Origin: Mesorhizobium sp. B1-1-8 | GTDB lineage: Bacteria; Pseudomonadota; Alphaproteobacteria; Rhizobiales; Rhizobiaceae | Direction of reading: 5' to 3' | Length of the DNA stretch: 64,000 nt | Assembly: GCF_006442795.2 (NCBI RefSeq) | Contig: NZ_CP083956.1 | Span: 4,007,501-4,071,500, forward strand | In this document: positions 26,679 to 35,200 of the stretch, one piece after another | Layout of the letters: each line of letters starts with the position of its first letter | Position numbering within the stretch: the first letter of the stretch is position 1 | The notes under the pieces: generated by a model | What the model saw: the letters and a program-made list of their open reading frames with translations, nothing else | Databases searched by the model: none | What the model was told of the DNA's origin: nothing | Translations under genes and position numbers: made by a program

Positions 26679-26954
26679 ATGAACACGCCCCTATCCGAAA
26701 CCGAACTCCAGGAAATAGATGCTCGAGCTACTGCGGCTCAGCCCGGCCCATGGAAATCTTGGATCGAAGGCCGGGATTTCTCAGGCGGATCGAATTTCAT
26801 CCAAACTGGTAGTGGCGCGGAGCGTGGCGAGGACATCGAAATGTCTGGCGCCACGGTCGCGGATCAGGATTTCATGGCCGCCGCACGGCAGGACATCCCG
26901 CGGCTGATCGCCGAAGTGCGCAGGCAGCGCGCACTTCTCAATCGCGCGAAATAG
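26679..26954 (+). CDS. Hypothetical protein (91 aa)
   Basis: Starts MNTPLSETELQEIDARATAA. The arrangement of TAAQPGPWKSWIEGRDF and VADQDFMAAARQDIPRLIAEV resembles phage- or plasmid-type ead/Ea22-like small proteins that bear the phrase D-x-x-F-x-A-x-A-R-x-D-x-P. Function unknown. It lies 21 bases downstream of the RDD gene but its composition is different, so cotranscription may be incidental. Confidence 0.6.
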   Translation: MNTPLSETELQEIDARATAAQPGPWKSWIEGRDFSGGSNFIQTGSGAERGEDIEMSGATVADQDFMAAARQDIPRLIAEVRRQRALLNRAK

Positions 26955-26972
26955 CCGGCAACAACCTCCAGC

Positions 26973-27659
26973 CTACCCTACCCACTTCTCGTAGTCCGAC
27001 ACCAGCAGGTGCAGCGGCGCGACGTCCTCTTCAATGTTGGAGAAGCGGCCGATCGGGTCGCGGAAGACGTTGTCGGTCAAATCGTCATTGACAGTCGAGA
27101 CCTCGCCGATCAGCACATCTTTTCCTTCGGCCCAGAAGGCGTGCCAGACGCCGGGCAGCAGCGTGACGCTCTGGCCGGGGTCGAGTTTCAGCAGCCCGCC
27201 GGCTGGCATCCGATGGATCGTGCCGTCGACCGGCACCGACACTTCGGCCTTCGGGTCGATGCCGCCGTCGCGATCGTGCATGAACAGTTCCAGCACCAGC
27301 TTGCCGCCGCCGCGGTTGATGATGTCCTCGGCCTTGATATTGTGGCGGTGCATGGGCGAAAGCTGGTCCTTGCGCGAGATCATGATTTTTTCGGCATAGA
27401 GCATGCCCATGCCGAGCTTCATGTCCTCGTAGCGGCCGTTGCGGACGGTGAACAGGAACAGGCCGAGCTCGTCGAACTTCTCCTGGCCGTAGTCGGTGAT
27501 GTCCCAGCCGAGGCGGGAGGTGAAGATAGCCGAGGAGTCGCTCTTATGCGCCTTCATCTCTTCCGGCGACCAGTAGGCGAAGGGCGGCATGATATAGCCG
27601 AAGGAGCGGATGAAGGCGTCGGCGTCGCGGATGATGTCGTTGATGGTGGAGCGTTTCAT
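26973..27659 (-). CDS. D-lyxose isomerase (cupin family)
   Basis: Interconverts D-lyxose and D-xylulose (also D-mannose and D-fructose in some members). 228 residues in a metal-binding cupin fold. The metal site is suggested by ISRKDQLSPMHRHNIKAEDI (two His plus Glu) and LPGVWHAFWAEG (His). The N-terminus contains FGYIMPPFAYWSPEEM, strongly conserved in this family. Divergent from the PLP enzyme; no sugar kinase or transporter neighbours, so the physiological sugar is not evident. Confidence 0.87.
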   Translation of the reverse strand: MKRSTINDIIRDADAFIRSFGYIMPPFAYWSPEEMKAHKSDSSAIFTSRLGWDITDYGQEKFDELGLFLFTVRNGRYEDMKLGMGMLYAEKIMISRKDQLSPMHRHNIKAEDIINRGGGKLVLELFMHDRDGGIDPKAEVSVPVDGTIHRMPAGGLLKLDPGQSVTLLPGVWHAFWAEGKDVLIGEVSTVNDDLTDNVFRDPIGRFSNIEEDVAPLHLLVSDYEKWVG

Positions 27660-27807
27660 GGGTCCTCTTCCTTCCGGCCGCTGCTGCTAAAAATCTCTCC
27701 CTCGGCATAGCCCAACACCGGTCTGCTGTCGACGCAAACTGACGGTTCTGGCCCCGTGACATCCGGCCGGATCAAGCCCATAACCTCAACCGGAATTTTT
27801 GATTTAC

Positions 27808-27846
27808 GCATGTCTCGAAACCGGTTCCCGCTTTCGGGAGACATGC
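27808..27846. repeat. Small hairpin element
   Basis: GCATGTCTC (27808-27816) pairs with GAGACATGC (27838-27846) and AACCGGTT lies in the loop. Short elements of this kind are scattered in rhizobial genomes; related words occur at 3986-4021 and AACCGGTT recurs at 40841-40848. It lies between the divergent D-lyxose isomerase and PLP-enzyme genes and could influence either. Confidence 0.65.
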
Positions 27847-27862
27847 TTTGAACGGTGATCTC

Positions 27863-28921
27863 ATGCCAAGCATGGAAGACCTCGACACCCCGGCGATCCT
27901 GATCGATGCCGCCCGCGCCGAAGCCAACATCAAAAAGGCGCAGGCGCATGCCGATAGCCACGGGCTGAAGCTTCGGCCGCACATCAAGACGCACAAGCTG
28001 CCCTACTGGGCGAAGAAGCAGGTGGCGGCGGGAGCGGTCGGCATCACCTGCCAGAAGATCGGCGAGGCCGAGGTGATGGCCGATGCCGGGCTGACCGATA
28101 TTTTTCTCCCCTACAACATCCTTGGACGAGCCAAGCTGGAGCGGCTCAAGGCGCTGCACGGCCGCGTCACGCTGTCGGTGACGGCGGACAGCCGCGAAAC
28201 GGTGGAAGGGCTTGCCGCGACCTTCACCGATGCCGGCCATCCCCTGCCCGTGCTGGTCGAATGCGACACCGGCATGGGCCGCTGCGGCGTCCAGAGCGCA
28301 GCCGAGGCGCTGGCGCTGGCGAAGGTGATCGACCGGGCGAAAGGCCTCGCGTTCGGCGGGCTGATGACTTATCCGGCTGCAGGCCGCGCTACGGAAGCCG
28401 AGGTCTGGCTCAGGAACGCGCGCGAGGCGCTTGCCGCGACAGGGCTTGAATGCCTGCGCATTTCCAGCGGCGGCACGCCGGACATGTGGCGCTCGGGCGA
28501 GGACAGCGTCGTCACCGAATACCGGCCCGGCACCTACATCTATCTCGACCGCTACCAGGTCGCCAAAGGCGTCGGCAGCCTCGACGATTGCGCGCTGACG
28601 GTGCTGGCCACCGTCGTCAGCCATCCGACGCCGACCCGCGCCATCCTCGATAGCGGCAGCAAGGCGCTGTCGTCCGATACGCTAGGGCTGCCCGATTTCG
28701 GCGAGTTGCTCGGCGTTCCCGGCGCCCGCGTCACTGGCCTCAGCGAAGAGCATGGCAATGTCACGCTCGCGGAAGGCGCCAGGCTTCACATCGGCGAGCG
28801 CGTGCGCGTCGTGCCCGATCATTGCTGCGTGGTGACGAATTTGTTCGACCAGGTGCACCTGGTCGACGGCGACAAGGTGCTAGAGACGCTGCCGGTGGCG
28901 GCGCGGGGACGGATGGGGTGA
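27863..28921 (+). CDS. DSD1-family PLP enzyme (D-threonine aldolase / D-serine dehydratase-like)
   Basis: 352 residues with an alanine-racemase-like PLP barrel. It starts DLDTPAILID, has the PLP lysine in LRPHIKTHK, then LVECDTGMGRCGV, ISSGGTPDMW and TEYRPGTYIYLDR. The C-terminal beta domain contains SEEHGNV and PDHCCV, where a His and a Cys bind the metal of DSD1 enzymes. Likely cleaves a D-3-hydroxy amino acid (D-threonine, 3-hydroxy-D-aspartate) or dehydrates D-serine. TTG 27848 is an alternative start adjoining the hairpin. Confidence 0.88.
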   Translation: MPSMEDLDTPAILIDAARAEANIKKAQAHADSHGLKLRPHIKTHKLPYWAKKQVAAGAVGITCQKIGEAEVMADAGLTDIFLPYNILGRAKLERLKALHGRVTLSVTADSRETVEGLAATFTDAGHPLPVLVECDTGMGRCGVQSAAEALALAKVIDRAKGLAFGGLMTYPAAGRATEAEVWLRNAREALAATGLECLRISSGGTPDMWRSGEDSVVTEYRPGTYIYLDRYQVAKGVGSLDDCALTVLATVVSHPTPTRAILDSGSKALSSDTLGLPDFGELLGVPGARVTGLSEEHGNVTLAEGARLHIGERVRVVPDHCCVVTNLFDQVHLVDGDKVLETLPVAARGRMG

Positions 28922-28933
28922 AACGCGCCTTTT

Positions 28934-29078
28934 CCTTCTCCCCTTGTGGGAGAAGGTGTCGCCGAAGGCGACGGATGAGGGGGGCTCCAGGGAAAGCCAG
29001 CGCCTCACTCCGCTGGAACACCCCTCATCCGTCTCGGCGCTAGCGCGCCGATCCACCTTCTCCCACAAGGGGAGAAGG
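28934..29078. repeat. Family A palindromic repeat, copy 2
   Basis: Both ends are CCTTCTCC...GGAGAAGG hairpins (28934-28956 and 29056-29078). The inner order is GTCGCCGAAGGCGACGGATG then CATCCGTCTCGGCGC, the reverse of copy 3. It ends on the base immediately before the ccmC stop codon and fills the gap between convergent genes. Confidence 0.88.
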
Positions 29079-29837
29079 TCAAGTGCGCTCCGCCTGCCGC
29101 GCCGCAACCCTGCGCATCGCCGCTACCCGCCTGCGCAAAATCTCCGTGCGCATCGCCATCAGATGCAGCGCGAAGAACAGCACGGTGAAGCCGAGCGCCA
29201 TCACGGCCAGCGGCCGTAACATCGACGGATCGATGGTCGGGCCGCCGAGCCTGAACACCGAGGCCGGCTGGTGCAGCGTGTTCCACCAGTCGACTGAGAA
29301 TTTGATGATCGGAATGTTGATGAAGCCGACCAGCGTGATGATGGCGGCGGCCCAGGCGGCGCGGCCGGCGTCATCCAGCGCTCGGGTCAGCGCGATGATG
29401 CCGAGATACATCAGGAAGAGCACGAAGACCGAGGTCAGCCGCGCGTCCCACACCCACCAGGTGCCCCACATCGGCTTGCCCCAGATCGAGCCGGTGATCA
29501 GCGCCAGCGCTGTGAAGACGGCGCCGATCGGGGCCGCCGCTTTCAGCGCCACGTCGGCCAGCGGATGGCGCCAGACCAGGGTGCCGAGCGCAGAGACCGC
29601 CATCAGCGTGTAGCACATCATGGCAAGCCAGGCGAAAGGCACGTGGATATACATGATGCGCACGGTGATGCCCTGCTGGAAATCCTCGGGCGCGGTGAAG
29701 CTCATATAGAGCCCGATTGCGAGCAGGACCGCCGCGATCGACACCAGCCATGGGACGACCTTGCCGGCCAGCCCGACGAAGCGCGTCGGATTGGCGAGAT
29801 CGGTCCAGCCGGAGAGGCGTGAGGTGGTGTCGCTCAT
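29079..29837 (-). CDS. ccmC: Heme export / cytochrome c maturation protein CcmC
   Basis: Inner-membrane heme-handling protein of 252 residues that delivers heme to CcmE in System I cytochrome c biogenesis. Six hydrophobic spans, the tryptophan-rich heme motif WGTWWVWDARLTS (residues 124-136), and flanking conserved histidines in YIHVPFAW (His65) and LHQPASVF. The gene appears intact, but the usual ccmA, ccmB, ccmD and ccmG neighbours are absent. It is enclosed between two family A repeats in opposite orientation, and its stop codon touches one of them. Confidence 0.93.
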   Translation of the reverse strand: MSDTTSRLSGWTDLANPTRFVGLAGKVVPWLVSIAAVLLAIGLYMSFTAPEDFQQGITVRIMYIHVPFAWLAMMCYTLMAVSALGTLVWRHPLADVALKAAAPIGAVFTALALITGSIWGKPMWGTWWVWDARLTSVFVLFLMYLGIIALTRALDDAGRAAWAAAIITLVGFINIPIIKFSVDWWNTLHQPASVFRLGGPTIDPSMLRPLAVMALGFTVLFFALHLMAMRTEILRRRVAAMRRVAARQAERT

Positions 29838-29902
29838 GCCGTCCTAAATAGACCGGCGGTGCGTCCGGGGCAATCGAGTGGTTGTCGCAGGGCCTAGTCT
29901 TC

Positions 29903-30046
29903 CCTTCCCCCCTTGTGGGGGAAGGTGGATCGGCGCGCAGCGCCGAGACGGATGAGGGGTGTTCCAGCGGAGTGAGACGCTGGCGTTCCCTGGAGCATCC
30001 CTCATCCGTCGCCTTCGCCGACACCTTCTCCCACAAGGGGAGAAGG
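29903..30046. repeat. Family A palindromic repeat, copy 3 (inverted relative to copy 2)
   Basis: Ends are CCTTCCCC...GGGGAAGG (29903-29925) and CCTTCTCCC...GGGAGAAGG (30024-30046). The inner order GATCGGCGCGCAGCGCCGAG...GTCGCCTTCGCCGAC is the reverse complement order of copy 2. It lies between the ccmC start and the ndvA stop. Confidence 0.88.
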
Positions 30047-30058
30047 AGGAGGCCAGAC

Positions 30059-31831
30059 TTACGCCGCTTCGATGGTCACCGGACGGCTGAGGCGGCGAAC
30101 TTCCTCGTCGTTGAGCAGGCCGCCGGCGCGTAGCAGGCTGGCGAAGCGGCCGTTGCGCAGCGAAAGCTCGGTGAAGCCGCCGAACTCGACCACCTTGCCC
30201 TTGTCCATGAACACGACCAGATCGGCGTCGCGGACCGTAGTCAGGCGGTGAGCGATGATGAAGGTGGTGCGGTCGCGCCTGAGCTCGTCGATGGCTTCCT
30301 TGACGCGGTCCTCGGTCTCGACGTCGAGCGCGCTGGTCGCCTCGTCGAGCACCAGGATCGGCGCGTCCTTGAGCACGGCGCGGGCAATGGCGATGCGCTG
30401 GCGCTCGCCGCCCGAGAGCTGGCCGCCGCGCTCGCCGACGACGGTGTCGTAACCGCCGCTCTTCGACAGGATGAAGTCCTGCGCGGCGGCGGCGTCGGCG
30501 GCGGCGTGGATCTCGTCGTAGGTGGCGTCCGCACGGCCGACGCGGATGTTGTCCTCGATCGAGCGGTTGAGCAGGCCGGCGTCCTGGAAGACGGTGGCGA
30601 TCGAGTGGCGCAGCGACTTGCGGGTCACCGTCTTGGTGTCGATGCCGTCGATCAGGATGCGGCCGCTGGACGGGGTGAAGACACGCTGCAAGAGGTTGAT
30701 GAGCGTCGTCTTGCCGGCGCCGGTCGGGCCGACGATGGCGACCGTCTGGCCAGCCTGGACCTCGAACGACACGTCGTCGATGCCATGTCCTGAGTTGGCG
30801 AACTCAAAGCTGACATTCTCGAACCGCACATGGCCGGTGACGTTGCTGAGCTCGCGCAGGCCATCCGGCTCGGCGGCGTCGGCAGCCGAGTCCTCGAGGC
30901 GGTAGAAGTCCTCGAGCTTGGCGCGCGCCTCGGAGATCTGGTTGGCGAAGGCCGACATCTGGTCGAGACGGGCGATCAGCAGAGTGGCAAAGCCGGTGAA
31001 GGCGATGACGTCGCCGACGCGCAGCTGGCCATGGGTGACGAGCCAGGCGCCGATCAGGAGCACGATCATCATCGAGATGGTTGACGACAGGCGGTGCAGC
31101 GCATTGGCGATAGCCCACCAGTCGAGCACCGGATTCTGCACGTCGAGCAGATCCTTGACGTAGCGCTTCAGCGTCGCGGTCTCATGGCCGATGCGGTTGT
31201 AGCTCTGCAGCACGGCGACGTTGCTGACCGAGTCGGTCACGTGGGCAAACACGGTATGGTAGTGGCGCTCGACCGCCGCCTGCCCCGCCTTGGTGCGGCG
31301 CATAACCAGCCGGCCGATGCCGAGATAGAGCGCGCCGAGGCCGAGCAGCACCATCGACATGCGGATGTCCATGGAGAGCGCGGTCGGGATGAGCAGCACC
31401 AGCGCGACGGCCGTCGACAGATGCTGGCGCATGAATTCGAGCCACAGGCTGAACAGGGTCTCGACGGCGCGCAGCAGCGTGTGCAGCGAATTGGAGGTAC
31501 CGCGCTGATGATGCCAGGCGAGCGGCATGGTGATGACGCGCTCGAAGGACTCGCAGAGCACTTCCGAGCGGCGCGCATGAGCAAACCGATCGGCGCCGCG
31601 CGCCACCAGCACGAAGGCGACGACGTTGAAGGCGCCGAGAGCCGCCCACACGGCGAGGGTCGAGAACACCGAACCGTGGTTCGAGATGGCGTCGATCACC
31701 CGGCCGAACAGGATCGGCTCGACGATAGCGACCATGGCGAGCGCGACGTTGGCGCCGCAGATCAGCGCGACGCGCTTCTTGTCGGCAGCCAGATAACCCA
31801 GCGCTCTCCAGTAAATCTGCAGAAGTGACAC
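30059..31831 (-). CDS. ndvA: Cyclic beta-1,2-glucan ABC exporter NdvA
   Basis: Inner-membrane ABC exporter fusing six helices and an ATPase, moving cyclic beta-1,2-glucan to the periplasm. 590 residues from GTG 31831 (VSLLQIYWRALGYLAADKK), the start that matches known NdvA proteins and has GGAG upstream; ORF sequence before it looks untranslated. Walker A GPTGAGKTT is near 365, signature LSGGERQR near 473, Walker B ILVLDEATS near 493, switch His in FIIAHRLTT. Directly downstream of ndvB on the same strand, 373 bases away. Needed for osmotic adaptation and nodule invasion in rhizobia. Confidence 0.95.
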   Translation of the reverse strand: MSLLQIYWRALGYLAADKKRVALICGANVALAMVAIVEPILFGRVIDAISNHGSVFSTLAVWAALGAFNVVAFVLVARGADRFAHARRSEVLCESFERVITMPLAWHHQRGTSNSLHTLLRAVETLFSLWLEFMRQHLSTAVALVLLIPTALSMDIRMSMVLLGLGALYLGIGRLVMRRTKAGQAAVERHYHTVFAHVTDSVSNVAVLQSYNRIGHETATLKRYVKDLLDVQNPVLDWWAIANALHRLSSTISMMIVLLIGAWLVTHGQLRVGDVIAFTGFATLLIARLDQMSAFANQISEARAKLEDFYRLEDSAADAAEPDGLRELSNVTGHVRFENVSFEFANSGHGIDDVSFEVQAGQTVAIVGPTGAGKTTLINLLQRVFTPSSGRILIDGIDTKTVTRKSLRHSIATVFQDAGLLNRSIEDNIRVGRADATYDEIHAAADAAAAQDFILSKSGGYDTVVGERGGQLSGGERQRIAIARAVLKDAPILVLDEATSALDVETEDRVKEAIDELRRDRTTFIIAHRLTTVRDADLVVFMDKGKVVEFGGFTELSLRNGRFASLLRAGGLLNDEEVRRLSRPVTIEAA

Positions 31832-32204
31832 TTCAGCTACTCCGCCAAACTCTTTTATGTGCTCAATCTCAGTATTGTGCACTGCACCATTTTTTGACAC
31901 GTACTGGTTAACGCGTCGCAAAACAATGCCCCACTATCGCTTCCGTTCCCATTTAGCGAACAAAAGATGACGACGGTGCGAAATCTGACGTGATCACCTA
32001 ACGGTTTGAGATAAAAGGTGAAATGTCAGCCTTGCGGCAAAATAATGGCAGCTGTGGCAGGCTGCCACATTTTTAATCACCGGGCGCTTGCTTAGCCGGG
32101 ACTAAAGCAGCGCCGGGACGGCCAGCGTGATGGCGCCCAAGTAAAACAGCAAGCTTGACCGCGCATCCCGGAGGATGCGCAGCCAGCAAGTCAAACCTTT
32201 GATT
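31832..32204. other. ndvB-ndvA intergenic region (373 bases)
   Basis: No gene is seen. It is AT-richer than its surroundings. It holds a strong hairpin just after ndvB (GCGCATCC / GGATGCGC, 32161-32180) and a second one facing the plus strand (GTGGCA / TGCCAC, 32055-32069, followed by five T). The portion next to ndvA probably carries an ndvA promoter, since the gap is too long for simple coupling. Confidence 0.6.
32161..32180 (-). terminator. Hairpin behind ndvB
   Basis: An 8-bp perfect stem, GCGCATCC with GGATGCGC, and a four-base loop. It is 25 bases past the ndvB stop, but the T run on the minus strand is weak (GTTTTAC, further on). It could attenuate transcription between ndvB and ndvA or protect the ndvB mRNA. 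Confidence 0.45.
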
Positions 32205-35200
32205 TTACGCAGGTATCTTGACGACGATGTCGGTCTTATCGCCGGCTTTCGGCTCGAAGGACGCCGATTTTGTCTTCGTGCCATTGACTTCGAGCGAGAT
32301 CGTCTTGGTCTTTTTGTCGCGGACCACGCGAACCTTGATCTCGGCGTCGAGCATCTTGAGCGTGGCGGCGTAGCCGTCCCAGTGACCCGGCAGCTTCGGC
32401 CTAAACGTGATCTGCCCGCCGCGCCGCTCAATGCCGAGAATACCCTCGACGGCCGCCCGGTAGAGCCAGCCGGCGGAGCCGGTATACCAGGTCCAGCCGC
32501 CGCGCCCGCCTTTTCCTTCGCCGGCGTAGATATCGGCCGCCACCACATAGGGCTCGACGCGGTAGTGCTCGGCCGCCGCCTCGTCGGAGGCGTGGTTGAC
32601 CGGGTTCAGCATCGAGAAGCAGCGATAGGCATCGTCGGTGCGGCCCATTTCGGCAAGCGCGATGACGAACCACGTCGCGGCGTGAGTGTACTGGCCGCCA
32701 TTCTCGCGCACGCCCGGCGGGTAGCTCCTGATGTAGCCGGGGTCCTTCTCGGTCTTGGAGAAGGGCGGCGTGAACAGCTTGATGATCTTGAGCTCATCGT
32801 CGACCAGCATCTTGGTCGCTTGCTGCATGGCGGTGGTCGAGCGCGCCGGATCGCCCTCGCCCGACAGCACGCTCCAGGATTGGGCGATGGAATCGATCTT
32901 GCATTCGTCGGAATTGTGGGAGCCTAGCGGCGTGCCGTCGTCGAAGCTGCCGCGCCGGTACCATTGGCCGTCCCAGGCGGTGCTTTCCAGCGCCCGCTTC
33001 AGCGCGTCGGCGTGTTTGGTCCAGGCCTGCGCCCGCTTGGCGTCGCCTTGCGTTTTGGCGATGGGCGCGAAATCGCCCAGCGTCTTCAGCAGGAACCAGC
33101 CCAGCCACACGCTTTCGCCCTTGCCGCCCTCGCCGACGCGGTTCATGCCGTCGTTCCAGTCGCCGCCGAGGATCAGCGGCAGGCCGGCCGGGCTGCTGCG
33201 CTTGATCGCCAGGTCCAGCGCCCGCGCGCAGTGGTCGTAAAGCGGGGCGGTGTTCTTGGTGATCTCCGGCGTGAAGAAAGCGTCGTGCTCGCCCTCGCCG
33301 AGCTGCTGGCCGTCGATGAAGGGCAGCTGTTCCTTCAGGATCCCGGCGTCGCCGGTTACCTCGATGTAGCGGGCCGTGGCATGCGCGAGCCAGACGACGT
33401 CATCCGAGATCATGGTGCGCACGCCGGCGTCGGTGCGCGGCAGCCACCAGTGCTGCACGTCGCCTTCCTGGAACTGCCGGCGCGCCGCGTTGAGGATCTG
33501 GTCGCGCGCCAGCTTCGGATCGTGCGCCAGCAGGGCCAGCGTGTCCTGCAGCTGGTCGCGGAAGCCGAAGGCGCCGCTCGCCTGATAGAAGGCCGAACGC
33601 GCGCGGATGCGGCAGGCGAGGCTCTGGTAAGGCAGCCAGTGGTTGACCATGGCGTCGAGCCCCTTGTCGGGCGTCTCAACCTGGATGGTATCGAGGAAGC
33701 CGCGCCAGACACGCTCATTGTCGGCCAGGCGCCGATCGAAGTCCTTGCCGCGATGGGTCTCCACCAGCGCGCTCGCCTCCCCGGCGGAAGCCGCGTCGCC
33801 GAGCAGCCAGACCAGCGTCACGTCGCCGCCGGCAGGGATCTCGACATCGCTGGCGATCGCGGCGCAAGGATCGTCGCCCGCCTCGATCTTGCCGGTGAGA
33901 CCAAGGCCGCCAAGCACGGCCTGCGGATATTCCGTGGTGCCGTTCCTGCCGACGAACTCGCCGCGGTCGGCGGTCACCGAATGCACATTGCCGCCGGCGG
34001 CGAAGAAGGCCACGCGCTCGCCGAAGTCGAGCCCGTAAGGGTTCTGCGCCAGGAGGGCGCCTGTTGCCGTATCCCGCGACGGCACAACCGTGGCCGCCGT
34101 GCGCGAGCGATGGCCGCCGAGCACCCATTCGGCATAGGCATAGACGCGCAGCCGCGCCGGCGCCGGGCCTTGGTTCTGGATGCGCAGCCGGCTGATCTTC
34201 ACCGGATCGGCGGGGTCCACCACCTGCGTCAGGTCCATCGACAGCGAGCCTCGCTTTGAGCGGAAGGTCGAAAAACCCTGCCCATGCCAGGTTTCGTAGG
34301 TCATCGAGGGATCGCGCACCATCGCGGCCATCGGCGAAAACGCCTTGCCTGTGGCATGGTCGAAAATATAAAAACCCTCGCCCGGCCGGTTCGACACCGG
34401 GTCGTTCGACCATGGCGTCAGCTGGTAGTCGCGGCTGTTGCGGCTCCAGGTGAAGCCTGCGCCTTCGGCCGAGACATGGAAGCCGAACGAGGCGTTGGAG
34501 ATGACGTTGATCCACGGCTGCGGCGTCGTGCGGCGTCCGGTGAGCCGCGTGACGTAATGGCGGCCGTCGCCATCGAAGCCGCCGAAGCCGTTCCACAAAC
34601 TAAGGCCGCTGCCATCGGCGGCGGTGTCGGCCGCCCCCTGGACTGCCGGCATCGGCACGGGGGACGGCAAGGACGGCCCGCGCGGCGTGCCGCCTTCGGC
34701 CTGCTGCAAGGCGTCGCGCGCCTGCAGGGCCGCCGTCTCGGCCCGTTCGAGCTGGTCGAAGATGGTGCCGTTGCGGGTGTGCAGCACCACGCGGGCGACC
34801 GCCAGCAGGGTCTTGTAGGTCGGCTCGTCCATCAGGTCGCGGCGCACGGCGAAGATGTGCTGGCGCGGGCCGAGCTCCCTGCCGCGCAGGCGGGCGTTTT
34901 CGCACAGCGTCTCGACGGCGCGCTGCAGGTCCTGCACGTAGGAGGAGGCCTGCTCGTTGACGACGACGAAGTCGATCATCATGCCGCGGGCGCGCATATA
35001 CTCCTGGAAGCGCAGCGCCTGGGCGACGATCTCGAGGTCGGCGACGTCGCCGATGCGCACCAGGAAGATCGGGAAATCGCCGGAGATGCTGGTCGGCCAC
35101 AGGCTCGATTGGCGACCTAGGCCGGAGGCGATCGATTCCGCCGGCAGGCGCAGGAACGGATCGGGATAGATTAGATAACGCGCCAGCTTCTGCACATTGG

